Below the pieces are notes generated by a model. It saw only the letters and a program-made list of their open reading frames with translations. It searched no databases and was not told the DNA's origin. A program made the position numbers and the translations under genes. 64,000 bases of DNA from Symbiobacterium thermophilum IAM 14863. Its GTDB lineage: Bacteria > Bacillota > Sulfobacillia > Symbiobacteriales > Symbiobacteriaceae. The stretch covers positions 744,001 to 808,000 of the forward strand of contig NC_006177.1 in the NCBI RefSeq assembly GCF_000009905.1, in the 5' to 3' direction. Below, piece by piece: positions 7,922-15,538 of this stretch (the stretch's first letter is position 1; the number at the start of each line of letters is the position of its first letter).

Positions 7922-9697
7922 CTAATCCCCGCTGGTGGCGACCCGCGGGCTGGAGCCCAGCCCCCGCCGGGCCTCGGCGTAGGCCGAGTAGGTCTTGTAG
8001 GCCATCACCAGGCCCAGGACGAAGAGCGCGACCCCCACCAGGACGAAGATGCCGTCCATGGCCCGGCTGAACCCCGGGTACTGGTTGAACGGGTACTGCA
8101 CCAGCGTGGGGGTTGTGCCCAGGAAGGCCGGGAGGTAGACCTTCACCACCTGCCAGCCGATGGCGGTGATGGTGGTGACCATCATGAAGGTCGCCGGGAT
8201 CAGGGTGTAGACCGTGGGCGCCTGCACGCGGGCGAGATGGATGGTGATGAGCATCAGCGCCAGGCCCGCGAGGAGCTGGTTGGAGCCGCCGAAGTAGAGC
8301 CACAGGTTGTTCCAGGAGCCGGTGGCCGCAAAGGCCAGCGGGATCAGCAGGCCGATGAAGGTGGCGACGTGCTTCTGGCCCAGGATGGCCAGTCGGCCCT
8401 GGAAGACCTCGGTGGAGACCAGCCGCCAGAAGCGGGTGACCAGGGCCTGTACCGTCAGGGCGTAGAGGATGAGGCACACGCCGAAGTACGCCCGCAAGAA
8501 GCCCACCGCGGCCTCGCCTCCCAGGAACGGGGCGGTGAACTTGATGGCGCCGGCCACCCAGGAGCCCACGTTGCCGGTGAGCTGCTCCCGCGGGATGATC
8601 ATGTAGGCGGCCAGGGAGGCCAGGGCCAGCAGCCCCTCGGAGAGCATGGCGCCGGCGCCGACCGGGTGGGCGTCGGTCTCGATGTCCAGCTGCTTGGCGG
8701 TGGAAGAGCTGGAAACCAGGCTGTGCCAGCCCGAGATGGAGCCGCAGGCGATGGCCACGAACATCAGTGGCCACATCGGGTTATTGCCGGTGGGGTTGAA
8801 GCCGATCCAGGCCGGCTGCTCCAGCCGGACGCCGGTGAAGTTGGAGACGAGGGCGCCGATGAGGATCAGGATCACCGCCAGGAAGGTGGGGAAGAAGGAG
8901 ACGTAGTTGACCGGCTGGATGAACGTGGGCAGCGGCAGGACCGACGCGAGGTACAGGACGACGCAGGCGACGATGCACCAGATCAGCAGGGACCACGGGC
9001 CGGCGATGCCGCCCGCCTCCACGCCCTGGGCGGGGTTCGGCGGCCAGGCGCCCTGGGGCGTCTGCAGGAACGGGAAGGAGGCGGCGGCCCAGATGACCAG
9101 GGCCATGAGGACGATGGACAGCGCCGTGGCCGTCACCACGTTGGCCCGCATCTTGTAGAGCATCTGTCCGGCCAGCACGCCGACCAGCAGGATGCCGACG
9201 GTGGCCGCAAAGGTGGACGGGAACGTGTGCCAGAACAGGGCGATGAAGTAGATGAAGGTCGCGGAGATGATCAGGAGATAGAACAGGATGAAGCCCAGGA
9301 GGGTGTTTCGGCCGGTGTTGCCGGTGAACTCGTAGGTGATGGGTCCGAAAGAGCGTCCCTGGTTGCGGATGGAGAGCATGATGGCGCCGTAGTCCTGGAG
9401 CCAGCCGATGAAGAAGTTGCCCAGGATGATCCACGCCAGCGCCGGGGCCCAGCCGTATTGGATGGCGATGTACGGACCCAGGATGGGACCGAGCGCGGCG
9501 ACGCTCTTGAACTGGTAACCCCACAGGACGTACTTGCTGACCGGGAAGTACTCCACCCCGTCCGTATACATGTGGGCCGGCGTCGTCCGCTTGGGATCCG
9601 GTTTCCACACGTTCCGGTCGAACCACTTGCCGTACCCGAAGTACGCGATGCCATAGGCAACCAGCGCAAGCAGAACGAACAGGGCCGGTGAGCTCAT
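7922..9697 (-). CDS. cstA: Carbon starvation protein CstA family transporter
   Basis: This 591-residue membrane protein has about 16 hydrophobic segments. It carries CstA landmarks: an N-terminal GYGKWFDRNVW, then TDGVEYFPVSKYVLWGYQF, AALGPILGPYIAIQYGW, and SGWHSLVSSSSTAKQ in the middle. Characterised CstA and BtsT proteins take up pyruvate or peptides when carbon is scarce. The ATG at 9697 is preceded by aggagg. It is the first gene of an operon that continues with the 91-residue protein, two ArsA-like ATPases and the 157-residue protein, and it is divergent from a second small transcript at 9947. Regulation is probably from the 249-base intergenic region. Confidence 0.95.
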   Translation of the reverse strand: MSSPALFVLLALVAYGIAYFGYGKWFDRNVWKPDPKRTTPAHMYTDGVEYFPVSKYVLWGYQFKSVAALGPILGPYIAIQYGWAPALAWIILGNFFIGWLQDYGAIMLSIRNQGRSFGPITYEFTGNTGRNTLLGFILFYLLIISATFIYFIALFWHTFPSTFAATVGILLVGVLAGQMLYKMRANVVTATALSIVLMALVIWAAASFPFLQTPQGAWPPNPAQGVEAGGIAGPWSLLIWCIVACVVLYLASVLPLPTFIQPVNYVSFFPTFLAVILILIGALVSNFTGVRLEQPAWIGFNPTGNNPMWPLMFVAIACGSISGWHSLVSSSSTAKQLDIETDAHPVGAGAMLSEGLLALASLAAYMIIPREQLTGNVGSWVAGAIKFTAPFLGGEAAVGFLRAYFGVCLILYALTVQALVTRFWRLVSTEVFQGRLAILGQKHVATFIGLLIPLAFAATGSWNNLWLYFGGSNQLLAGLALMLITIHLARVQAPTVYTLIPATFMMVTTITAIGWQVVKVYLPAFLGTTPTLVQYPFNQYPGFSRAMDGIFVLVGVALFVLGLVMAYKTYSAYAEARRGLGSSPRVATSGD

Positions 9698-9946
9698 CCT
9701 TCCATCAACCTCCTCTCACTGGATTGGGCGCCTGTCGCGTTGGGGCAAGCCGTTCTTTCCCGGTGACCCTGCACCCCCCCTTTCCGCTACGGCTCCCGAG
9801 AACCGGGACGGTTGCGCAAATGGTCAGTCGTGTCCAATATATTGTCCGCATTCGCAGCAATTCCTGCCGAATTGGCAATATTTCAATGAAAGTGTGTTGC
9901 GCGGCAGGGATCCGCCCCCTCGTTTCCGAACTGGAAGGGGGAGGTG
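9698..9946. promoter_or_regulatory. Divergent promoter region between cstA and the small-protein operon
   Basis: The segment 9820-9890 is far richer in A+T than its surroundings and contains the self-complementary caatatattg (9834-9845 area) and an overlapping aattggcaat/attggcaatatt. On the plus strand TTGCGC is 17 bases upstream of CAATAT, a usable though imperfect sigma-A promoter. No catabolite-repression operator was recognised. Confidence 0.45.
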
Positions 9947-10285
9947 ATGGAGGTGGGGGGACAGCACGGCGGTCACGGGCACGGGCACCAGCCGTGGGTG
10001 AAGCACGCACCGCTGCACGCCCGGCCCCGCACCTTGCGGGAGAAGGTCCGGCAGTTCTTCTGGGGCTTGCTCTTCTTCGAGTGGTATCACGAGCTCCGGC
10101 ACGAACGGGCCAAGTACAGCGACGTGCTGAACCTGGTCCTCTTCGGCGAGCTCCTGGGGATCCCGCTGATGAACTCCAGCATCGGGCTGCGCCTCCTGCC
10201 TTTCGTCCTGCCGGAGCTGGACGGATGGAAGCACCGGCAGCTGGAGGAGCGGGAGGTCATCGAGGAGGTCCCGCACGTGCACTGA
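9947..10285 (+). CDS. Small His-rich hypothetical protein, paralogue of 7576-7851
   Basis: This 112-residue protein begins with a His-rich tail (GGQHGGHGHGHQPWVKHAP) and ends in HVH, so it may bind a metal ion. The centre (LNLVLFGELLGIPL, LRLLPFVLPELDGWK) matches the 91-residue protein on the other side of cstA. The ATG at 9947 is used in preference to the GTG three bases upstream because it lies further from the GGGGGAGG ribosome binding site. The gene is followed after 21 bases by the 184-residue membrane-anchored protein. The pairing of two homologous small proteins with one CstA suggests a common role in transport or assembly, which is inference. Confidence 0.78.
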   Translation: MEVGGQHGGHGHGHQPWVKHAPLHARPRTLREKVRQFFWGLLFFEWYHELRHERAKYSDVLNLVLFGELLGIPLMNSSIGLRLLPFVLPELDGWKHRQLEEREVIEEVPHVH

Positions 10286-10306
10286 TGGTTTCCCGGAGGC
10301 GATCCC

Positions 10307-10861
10307 ATGCGGCATGAGCAGATCATCGTCGCCGCCGTGGCCGGGGTCTTCTTTGTCTGGTACTTCGCGGGCGCGTGGCTCAACCGGCGGCGGGGCGCGC
10401 AGATCCTGGGCGCGGTCAGGCAGGCGGTCGGCGCCGTGGGGCGGGGGGCCACGGTCCGCTGGCACGGCCGTTCGGCCTTTGAGGTGGCGGTGGCGGAGCC
10501 GTTGGCGCCGCTTGCCGCGTTCCGGCTCCTGTGCCTGCTGGAGCCGCGCGACTTCCCCCTGGCCCTGGCCTGGAACCGGCTGCGGGGGCGACGGGACCAG
10601 GTGGTGATCCACGCCGAGTTCGCCCGACCGCCGCGGGAGGGGCGGCCGCTGGCCCTCGCGGAATGCGACATCCCCGGGCTGACCGGGGCGGCCCTGAGCG
10701 GGTCGCCGCCGCACCTTCGCCTGACCCTGCAGGTGGCCGTGGGCGGGGAAGATGCGATCGCCCGGGCCTTCGCCCTGGCGCGGCAGCTGGCGGAGCAGCC
10801 CCCCCGGGGGCAGCCGCCGGGCGGAGTGCGGGCGGCCTCGGCCGGGGGTGCGGCCACATAG
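10307..10861 (+). CDS. Hypothetical membrane-anchored protein
   Basis: This 184-residue protein has one N-terminal membrane segment (IIVAAVAGVFFVWYFAGAWL, residues 6-25) followed by basic residues, so the rest should stay in the cytoplasm. The body is Arg/Ala/Leu-rich and probably a small alpha/beta domain; the last 20 residues are Gly/Pro/Ala-rich and probably disordered. The ATG at 10307 follows GGAGG with eight-base spacing. It is the second gene of the transcript that diverges from cstA. I recognise no family. Confidence 0.72.
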   Translation: MRHEQIIVAAVAGVFFVWYFAGAWLNRRRGAQILGAVRQAVGAVGRGATVRWHGRSAFEVAVAEPLAPLAAFRLLCLLEPRDFPLALAWNRLRGRRDQVVIHAEFARPPREGRPLALAECDIPGLTGAALSGSPPHLRLTLQVAVGGEDAIARAFALARQLAEQPPRGQPPGGVRAASAGGAAT

Positions 10862-10863
10862 AG

Positions 10864-10891
10864 AGCGGGGAGGGCAGATGCCCTCCCCGCT
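10864..10891. terminator. Terminator between convergent genes
   Basis: Perfect 11-base arms agcggggaggg (10864-10874) and ccctccccgct (10881-10891) around a 6-base loop, directly after the stop at 10861 and ahead of the minus-strand macrodomain gene end at 10945. No T run. Confidence 0.75.
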
Positions 10892-10944
10892 GTGCGCGCA
10901 GACCAGGATCAACACTGTCTCCGCCGAAAAAGCGGCCGGACCGC

Positions 10945-11481
10945 CTAGGAAGCGCCCAGGATCTCCCCGGCCACCTGCTCGTAGACCCGGGTGTCGCCGG
11001 GGCTGTAGCAGCAGAAGGTGACCCTGAGCGGCGAGTCGTTCTCCAGCAGGTACGCCTTCACCGTCGCCTGGGCCACCCGGGCCGCCTGCTCGATGGGGTA
11101 CCCGTAGGCGCCGGTGGAGATGGAGGGGAAGGCGATGGTGCGGTAGCCGGCGGCTTCCGCCAGCTCCAGGGCGCGTCGGTAGCAGGAGGCCAGGGTCTCC
11201 GCCTCGCCGTGGTTCCCGCCCCGCCAGATGGGCCCGACCGCGTGCGCGACGGCCTTCGCCGGCAGCCGGTATCCCTTGGTCATCTTCACCTCGCCGGGCC
11301 GGGCGCCGCCCAGGGTGCGGCACTCCTCCAGGAGTTGCGGGCCCGCCGCCCGGTGGATCGCGCCGTCCACCCCGCCGCCGCCCAGCAGGCTCGGGTTGGC
11401 GGCGTTGACGATCACGTCCACGTGCAGCGTCGTGATGTCGGCCGTGACGATCTCGATCCGTCCGTCCAGCCAGGTGCTCAT
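10945..11481 (-). CDS. Macrodomain protein (O-acetyl-ADP-ribose deacetylase type)
   Basis: This 178-residue protein is a single macrodomain. It shows the ADP-ribose binding features: D-I-T-T near residue 15, [19 protein letters not shown] (residues 26-44) and [10 protein letters not shown] (about 119-128). The family removes acetyl or ADP-ribose groups from O-acetyl-ADP-ribose, proteins or nucleic acids. The ATG at 11481 follows GGAGGG with proper spacing; the much longer open frame upstream is not coding. It stands alone as a single-gene unit and ends against the terminator at 10864-10891. Confidence 0.93.
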   Translation of the reverse strand: MSTWLDGRIEIVTADITTLHVDVIVNAANPSLLGGGGVDGAIHRAAGPQLLEECRTLGGARPGEVKMTKGYRLPAKAVAHAVGPIWRGGNHGEAETLASCYRRALELAEAAGYRTIAFPSISTGAYGYPIEQAARVAQATVKAYLLENDSPLRVTFCCYSPGDTRVYEQVAGEILGAS

Positions 11482-11661
11482 TCCGTATCCCTCCAACCGG
11501 GGTTCTGTTTGAAGGTTCAGGGAGAGCGCATGCGAATCCTGCCGCTCCCCCTGCCGCGGGGTCCGGGACGGAGGGGTACGGCCCGGTCCCCTTTCGGTTA
11601 ACGGACGGTTAAAAATACAGAACAGTCTATTAAGAAAGAGTAGTCGAGCGCGGGTTGTAGA

Positions 11662-12156
11662 ATGAGTACTTGCCAATCCAAAGCGGCTCTGGCGATGCCC
11701 AACTACATCACCATGCGCCGACTGAACCTGATCGACACCCATCTGGCGATGATGCTGCCGTACGTGGCCTCCGCGTTCGGCACGTTCCTGCTCCGCCAGA
11801 CGTTCCGGCCGGTACCCCGTGAGCTGGAGGAGGCGGCGGCGATGGACGGCTGCGGGCCGCTGCGCACGCTGTGGCACGTGTTCATCCCGCTCGCCCGGCC
11901 CACGCTGGTGGCCTACGGGCTGGTCTCGGTGAGCTACCACTGGAACAACTTCTTCTGGCCGATGGTCGTCACCAACACGCCGGACACCCGGCCGCTGACC
12001 GTGGGCCTGGCCCTGTTCGCCAAGGCCGTGGAGGGCGGCTCGGACTGGGCCCTGGTGACGGCCGGCACGGTGATCGTCATCCTGCCGCTGCTGGCGCTGT
12101 TCCTCATCTTCCAGCGGCAGTTCATCAGCAGCTTCATGCACAGCGGGTTCAAGTGA
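11662..12156 (+). pseudogene. Truncated carbohydrate ABC permease (MalG/UgpE type), C-terminal remnant
   Basis: The 164-residue frame matches only the second half of a sugar ABC permease. It contains [12 protein letters not shown]-like sequence, the EAA loop ([25 protein letters not shown]) shortened here to its core EEAAAMDG, and a C-terminal hydrophobic segment followed by [12 protein letters not shown] normal family member has about 270-290 residues and three more N-terminal membrane segments. Homology begins near [10 protein letters not shown], a few codons after base 11700. No binding-protein, partner permease or ATPase gene is adjacent. This is most simply a deletion remnant; a functional short protein is unlikely. 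Confidence 0.8.
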
Positions 12157-12162
12157 GCGACG

Positions 12163-12189
12163 GGCGCCACGCCGAGGCGGCGTGGCGCC
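12163..12189. terminator. Bidirectional terminator between the permease remnant and the minus-strand exporter gene
   Basis: Perfect 11-base arms ggcgccacgcc (12163-12173) and ggcgtggcgcc (12179-12189) with a 5-base loop; the minus-strand gene ends at 12190, immediately against the stem. Confidence 0.75.
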
Positions 12190-14055
12190 TTAGTCTGCCA
12201 CCGCCCGCAGCAGGGCCTCCAGGCTGACGCCCTGCATCGCCTCCTGCCGCCACCCCGGGCTCAGACGGTCCAGCGCGAGGGCCTGGGCGGCACCGAGGGC
12301 GTAGACCCGGGAGCGGGGCGTCCCGCCCTCGCCGATGGGCTCGGCGAGTTCATCGAGCAGGGCGTCCAGGCCGTTCGCCTCCGCGTGGGCCTGCACGTAG
12401 CGGGCCAGTCCCTCCAGCCACTCGTAAAGCCGCTCCACCTCCAGCAGCGGATCCGCCTCCGGACCCAGCCGGCTCCGCCAGTACGCTGCCCGGGCGTCCC
12501 GCACCGCCAGGAACGCCCGCACGGCCGCGCGGACGCCGGCCTCGCCGGTCGCCTGCGCCGCCGCGCGCAGATGCTCCGCCTCCCGCGCCTGCAGCCGGTT
12601 GTTCTCCGCGTCCAAGTAGAGCTCATACCAGAGCCTCTCCTGCGCATGGCCCTCGTCCCAGCCGGCGGTCCACTCCTCGACCACGGGCATCTGGTAGGCG
12701 TGGAACAGCTCGTGCACCACCGCCCCCACGTACTCGTCCTCCGTGAGCCCGTCCCCGATCCGGGCGCCCACAAGCCCTTTCAGGAGCCCGGCCTCGCCGC
12801 CCGCCAGGAGCTCCTCGCCGGCCTCCAGGCCGCCCAGCGCCTGGTCCAGCAGCCGCCGGCCAGCCACCACGGCGACGGGCTGCTCGCCGACCTTCCAGAC
12901 GCCATTGGCCACGACGGGGATCTCCGGGCGCTGCAGCCGGACCACCTTCAGCGCTCCGGCTGCCACGGGCGTGCCGGGCGGAGCTTCGGCCCCGGCAGGG
13001 AAGTTGACCAGGTAGTTCACCCGCCCTTTGGTGAGCAGGATTGGGGTCGACTCGGGCTCCCAGCCGTCGAAGAGCCCGGCCACGTCCCGGGCCCGCCGCA
13101 GGGCCGCCTCCAGCAGGGCGGCGTCCTCTTCCGTCCAGGCCAGCGGGTCCGGCGCCCCCGCCAGGGCTGCCGCCAGCAGAATCCCTGCGCCCAGCCAGGC
13201 CAGGGCGATGCGGCGGGACGCTTCCCGCCACCCGAAGGCGGCCGCCGTCAGCCCTCCGGCGGCCCAGAGGTGGAGCAGCCCGCCCAGCAGCGGCCGGGGG
13301 TCCACCGCACCGCCGGGGGCGAAGAGCCGCAGGACCGACGCCGCGACTGCGCCCGTCGGGGGCAGCAGCGCCAGCCCGGCGCGGGCGAGAGGGGTCCACC
13401 AGCCGTCCGCGAGCGACACCAGGGCGGAGAGCTCGGGGCCGAAGGCGCCGAGCCCGTAGGCGAGCAGCCCCAGAAAGCCGGCGGCGGGCGCGGGCAGCCA
13501 CACCGAGCAGAGCGTGGTCACCGCCGCGACCGCGGCGGCGTTGAGCAGGAGCCCGGTCAGGGCGAGGAGCAGTGCGGGGACCAGGTCCGACCCACCCCGC
13601 ACCACCAGGGCCGGGAAGAGCGGCACCGCCAGGACCAGGAGAAAGAGCCACCCGCTGAGAACATTGCCAAGGAGGAACCCCGCGCCGATCTGCCAACGGG
13701 GAAGGGGCCGGACCAGGAGCAGCTCGGCGGTGCCCCGCTCGAACTCCCGGGGCAGGGTGTTCATGCTGAGCACCACGGTCACGACGGCCCCAACGAAGCC
13801 GGCCATGGCGAAGCCGACCCGCATCGCCCCGGCGGGGTCAGCCAGCAGGTCGTTGCCCGCGGCATCCCGCACCGAACTGCGGCTGCTGATCAGCACCACG
13901 CACATGAGGAGGAGGCCGACGGCGGTGAGGGCATAGAGCCCCCGGCTGCGCAGGGTCTCCCGCACGACGTTGAGCGCCACGGTCAGCACCGGCGCCCCGC
14001 CTGCCGCACCGGGCGCCGGCTGCGTGCCCCGTGCCTCGTCAGGCGTGAACGACAT
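12190..14055 (-). CDS. ABC-2 type permease fused to an HExxH (zincin-like) domain
   Basis: The 621-residue product has two parts. Residues 1-300 form an ABC-2 permease with six or so membrane segments, including the cytoplasmic PREFERGTAELLLVRPLPRW typical of the family. Residues 310-621 are soluble and contain VVHELFHAYQM, an HExxH zinc-protease signature (His448, Glu449, His452), with acidic ENN about 35 residues later as a possible third ligand. The permease partner ATPase is encoded upstream and overlaps this gene. The ATG at 14055 has GGGAGGAGG eight bases ahead; the upstream GTG is too close. The peptidase part may process the exported substrate. I know of no named family with this fusion. 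Confidence 0.85.
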   Translation of the reverse strand: MSFTPDEARGTQPAPGAAGGAPVLTVALNVVRETLRSRGLYALTAVGLLLMCVVLISSRSSVRDAAGNDLLADPAGAMRVGFAMAGFVGAVVTVVLSMNTLPREFERGTAELLLVRPLPRWQIGAGFLLGNVLSGWLFLLVLAVPLFPALVVRGGSDLVPALLLALTGLLLNAAAVAAVTTLCSVWLPAPAAGFLGLLAYGLGAFGPELSALVSLADGWWTPLARAGLALLPPTGAVAASVLRLFAPGGAVDPRPLLGGLLHLWAAGGLTAAAFGWREASRRIALAWLGAGILLAAALAGAPDPLAWTEEDAALLEAALRRARDVAGLFDGWEPESTPILLTKGRVNYLVNFPAGAEAPPGTPVAAGALKVVRLQRPEIPVVANGVWKVGEQPVAVVAGRRLLDQALGGLEAGEELLAGGEAGLLKGLVGARIGDGLTEDEYVGAVVHELFHAYQMPVVEEWTAGWDEGHAQERLWYELYLDAENNRLQAREAEHLRAAAQATGEAGVRAAVRAFLAVRDARAAYWRSRLGPEADPLLEVERLYEWLEGLARYVQAHAEANGLDALLDELAEPIGEGGTPRSRVYALGAAQALALDRLSPGWRQEAMQGVSLEALLRAVAD

Positions 14056-14749
14056 CGGCCTCACCTCCTCCCATCAGCTCCAGGAACCGGGCCTCCAGGT
14101 CGCCGGCGGGCGGCTCCACGGCCGCGAGCCGGCCCGCCTTCATGATCGCCACCCGGTCGGCGACCTGGGCCGCGTCGCTGACGATGTGGGTGTTAAGCAC
14201 GATGGTCTTCCCCGCCTCCTTCAGGCGGCGGATCAGGCGCCGCATGGCCACCCGGCCGGCAGGGTCCAGGCCGGAGGTCGGCTCGTCCAGGAAGAGCACC
14301 TCCGGATCGCCCACCAGCGCCTGGGCCACGGCCAGCCGCTGGAGCATGCCCTTGCTGAAGCCGCCCACCCGCTCCCGGGCGGCCCCGGCAAGGCCCACCA
14401 GGTCCAGGATGCCATCCAGGTCGGCCTGGTCCGGGCGCAGGCCGCTGAGCTTGCGGAAAAAGTCCAGGGTCTCCCGGGCGGTGAGGAAGGGGTGGAAGCG
14501 CGGGGTCTCGGGGGAGTAGCCGACCCGGGCGTGTACCCAGGGGTGGCCGGCCGGCAGGCCGAGGACCAGCGCCCGGCCGGCGGTGGGGCGCAGGAGCCCC
14601 AGCAGCAGCCGGACGGTGGTGCTCTTGCCGGCGCCGTTGTGGCCCAGCAGGCCCAGGCACTCGCCCCGGCGGACGGAGAGGTCGATGCCCCGCACCGCCT
14701 CCACCCGGCCGAACCGGCGCACAAGCCCCTCAGCACGGATCACTTCCAT
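14039..14749 (-). CDS. ABC transporter ATP-binding protein (ABC-2 exporter, drug/CcmA type)
   Basis: This 236-residue ATPase carries Walker A GHNGAGKST near residues 38-46, a signature region SKGMLQRLAVAQAL near 130, and Walker B LFLDEPTSGLDP. This form is typical of ATPases that pair with ABC-2 permeases. The 3' end overlaps the following permease-peptidase gene, indicating co-translation. The ATG at 14749 is 11 bases after GGAGG; an internal GTG directly abuts the same site and is less likely. The unit diverges from the two-component system at 14861, which may regulate it. Confidence 0.92.
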   Translation of the reverse strand: MEVIRAEGLVRRFGRVEAVRGIDLSVRRGECLGLLGHNGAGKSTTVRLLLGLLRPTAGRALVLGLPAGHPWVHARVGYSPETPRFHPFLTARETLDFFRKLSGLRPDQADLDGILDLVGLAGAARERVGGFSKGMLQRLAVAQALVGDPEVLFLDEPTSGLDPAGRVAMRRLIRRLKEAGKTIVLNTHIVSDAAQVADRVAIMKAGRLAAVEPPAGDLEARFLELMGGGEADVVHA

Positions 14750-14765
14750 CGCGATGTTCACCTCC

Positions 14766-14779
14766 GCAGACCAGTCTGC
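14766..14779. promoter_or_regulatory. Short inverted repeat between exporter and two-component genes
   Basis: gcagac (14766-14771) and gtctgc (14774-14779) form a perfect 6-base inverted repeat with a 2-base centre in the 111-base divergent region. It may be a regulator site. The neighbouring TAAACGG and CTAAAAC at 14823-14838 are loosely repeated as expected for an OmpR-type regulator. Confidence 0.3.
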
Positions 14780-14860
14780 CGGACCAAGGTCACAGGCCGG
14801 TTCGGCGCAGGTCAACGGGAGATAAACGGTGGCTAAAACCAAGGGGGTGCCTGCCCGCCC

Positions 14861-15538
14861 ATGCAGCCGCAGCACATCCTGGTGGCCGATGACGAACCGG
14901 AGTTGATCGAGATCCTCACCGATTACCTGGAGGCCGAAGGCTACGCCGTCACCGGGGTGGAGACCGGGGAGGAGGCCGTGGCCCGGGTGCGGGACGGCGC
15001 GTTTGACTGCGTTGTGCTCGACGTGATGCTGCCGGGCATGAGCGGCTTCGAGGCCTGCCGCGCCATTCGTGCGTTCAGCGACGTGCCGATCCTCTTCCTC
15101 AGCGCCCGCGGGGAGGACGCCGACAAGATCCGCGGCCTCGGACTGGGCGGCGACGACTACGTGGCCAAGCCCTTCAGCCCGCCTGAGGTGGTGGCGAGGG
15201 TCAAGGCCCTCCTGCGCCGCTACCGGCCTTCCGCCGAACAGTGGCGGTTCGGGCCGCTCACCATCGACCCGAAGGGCTACCGCGTCTGGCGGGACGGCCG
15301 GGAGGTCGCGATGACGGCGAAGGAACTGGAGCTCCTGATCTTCCTCGCCCGCCACCCGGGCCAGGTCTTCAGCCGGGAGCAGCTCTACGACCGGGTGTGG
15401 GGCGATTTCGGCGACCCCCGCACGGTCACGGTGCACATCAACCGGATCCGGGAGAAGATCGAGGCCGACCCCTCCCGGCCGCAGTTCATCCAGACCGTGC
15501 GCGGTCTTGGGTACCGGTTCACGGGGGTGCCGCGATGA
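14861..15538 (+). CDS. OmpR/PhoB-family response regulator
   Basis: This 225-residue transcription factor has a receiver domain (residues 1-120) with acidic pocket DDEPE, phosphorylated Asp54 in VVLDVMLPGMSGF, the Ser/Thr of LFLSA and the Lys of YVAKPF. A winged-helix DNA-binding domain follows (about 125-225) with the recognition helix region VTVHINRIREKIE and the terminal TVRGLGYRF. The ATG at 14861 lies ten bases after aggggg. The histidine kinase start overlaps its stop (ATGA). It is divergent from the ABC exporter at 14749 and probably controls it. Confidence 0.95.
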   Translation: MQPQHILVADDEPELIEILTDYLEAEGYAVTGVETGEEAVARVRDGAFDCVVLDVMLPGMSGFEACRAIRAFSDVPILFLSARGEDADKIRGLGLGGDDYVAKPFSPPEVVARVKALLRRYRPSAEQWRFGPLTIDPKGYRVWRDGREVAMTAKELELLIFLARHPGQVFSREQLYDRVWGDFGDPRTVTVHINRIREKIEADPSRPQFIQTVRGLGYRFTGVPR

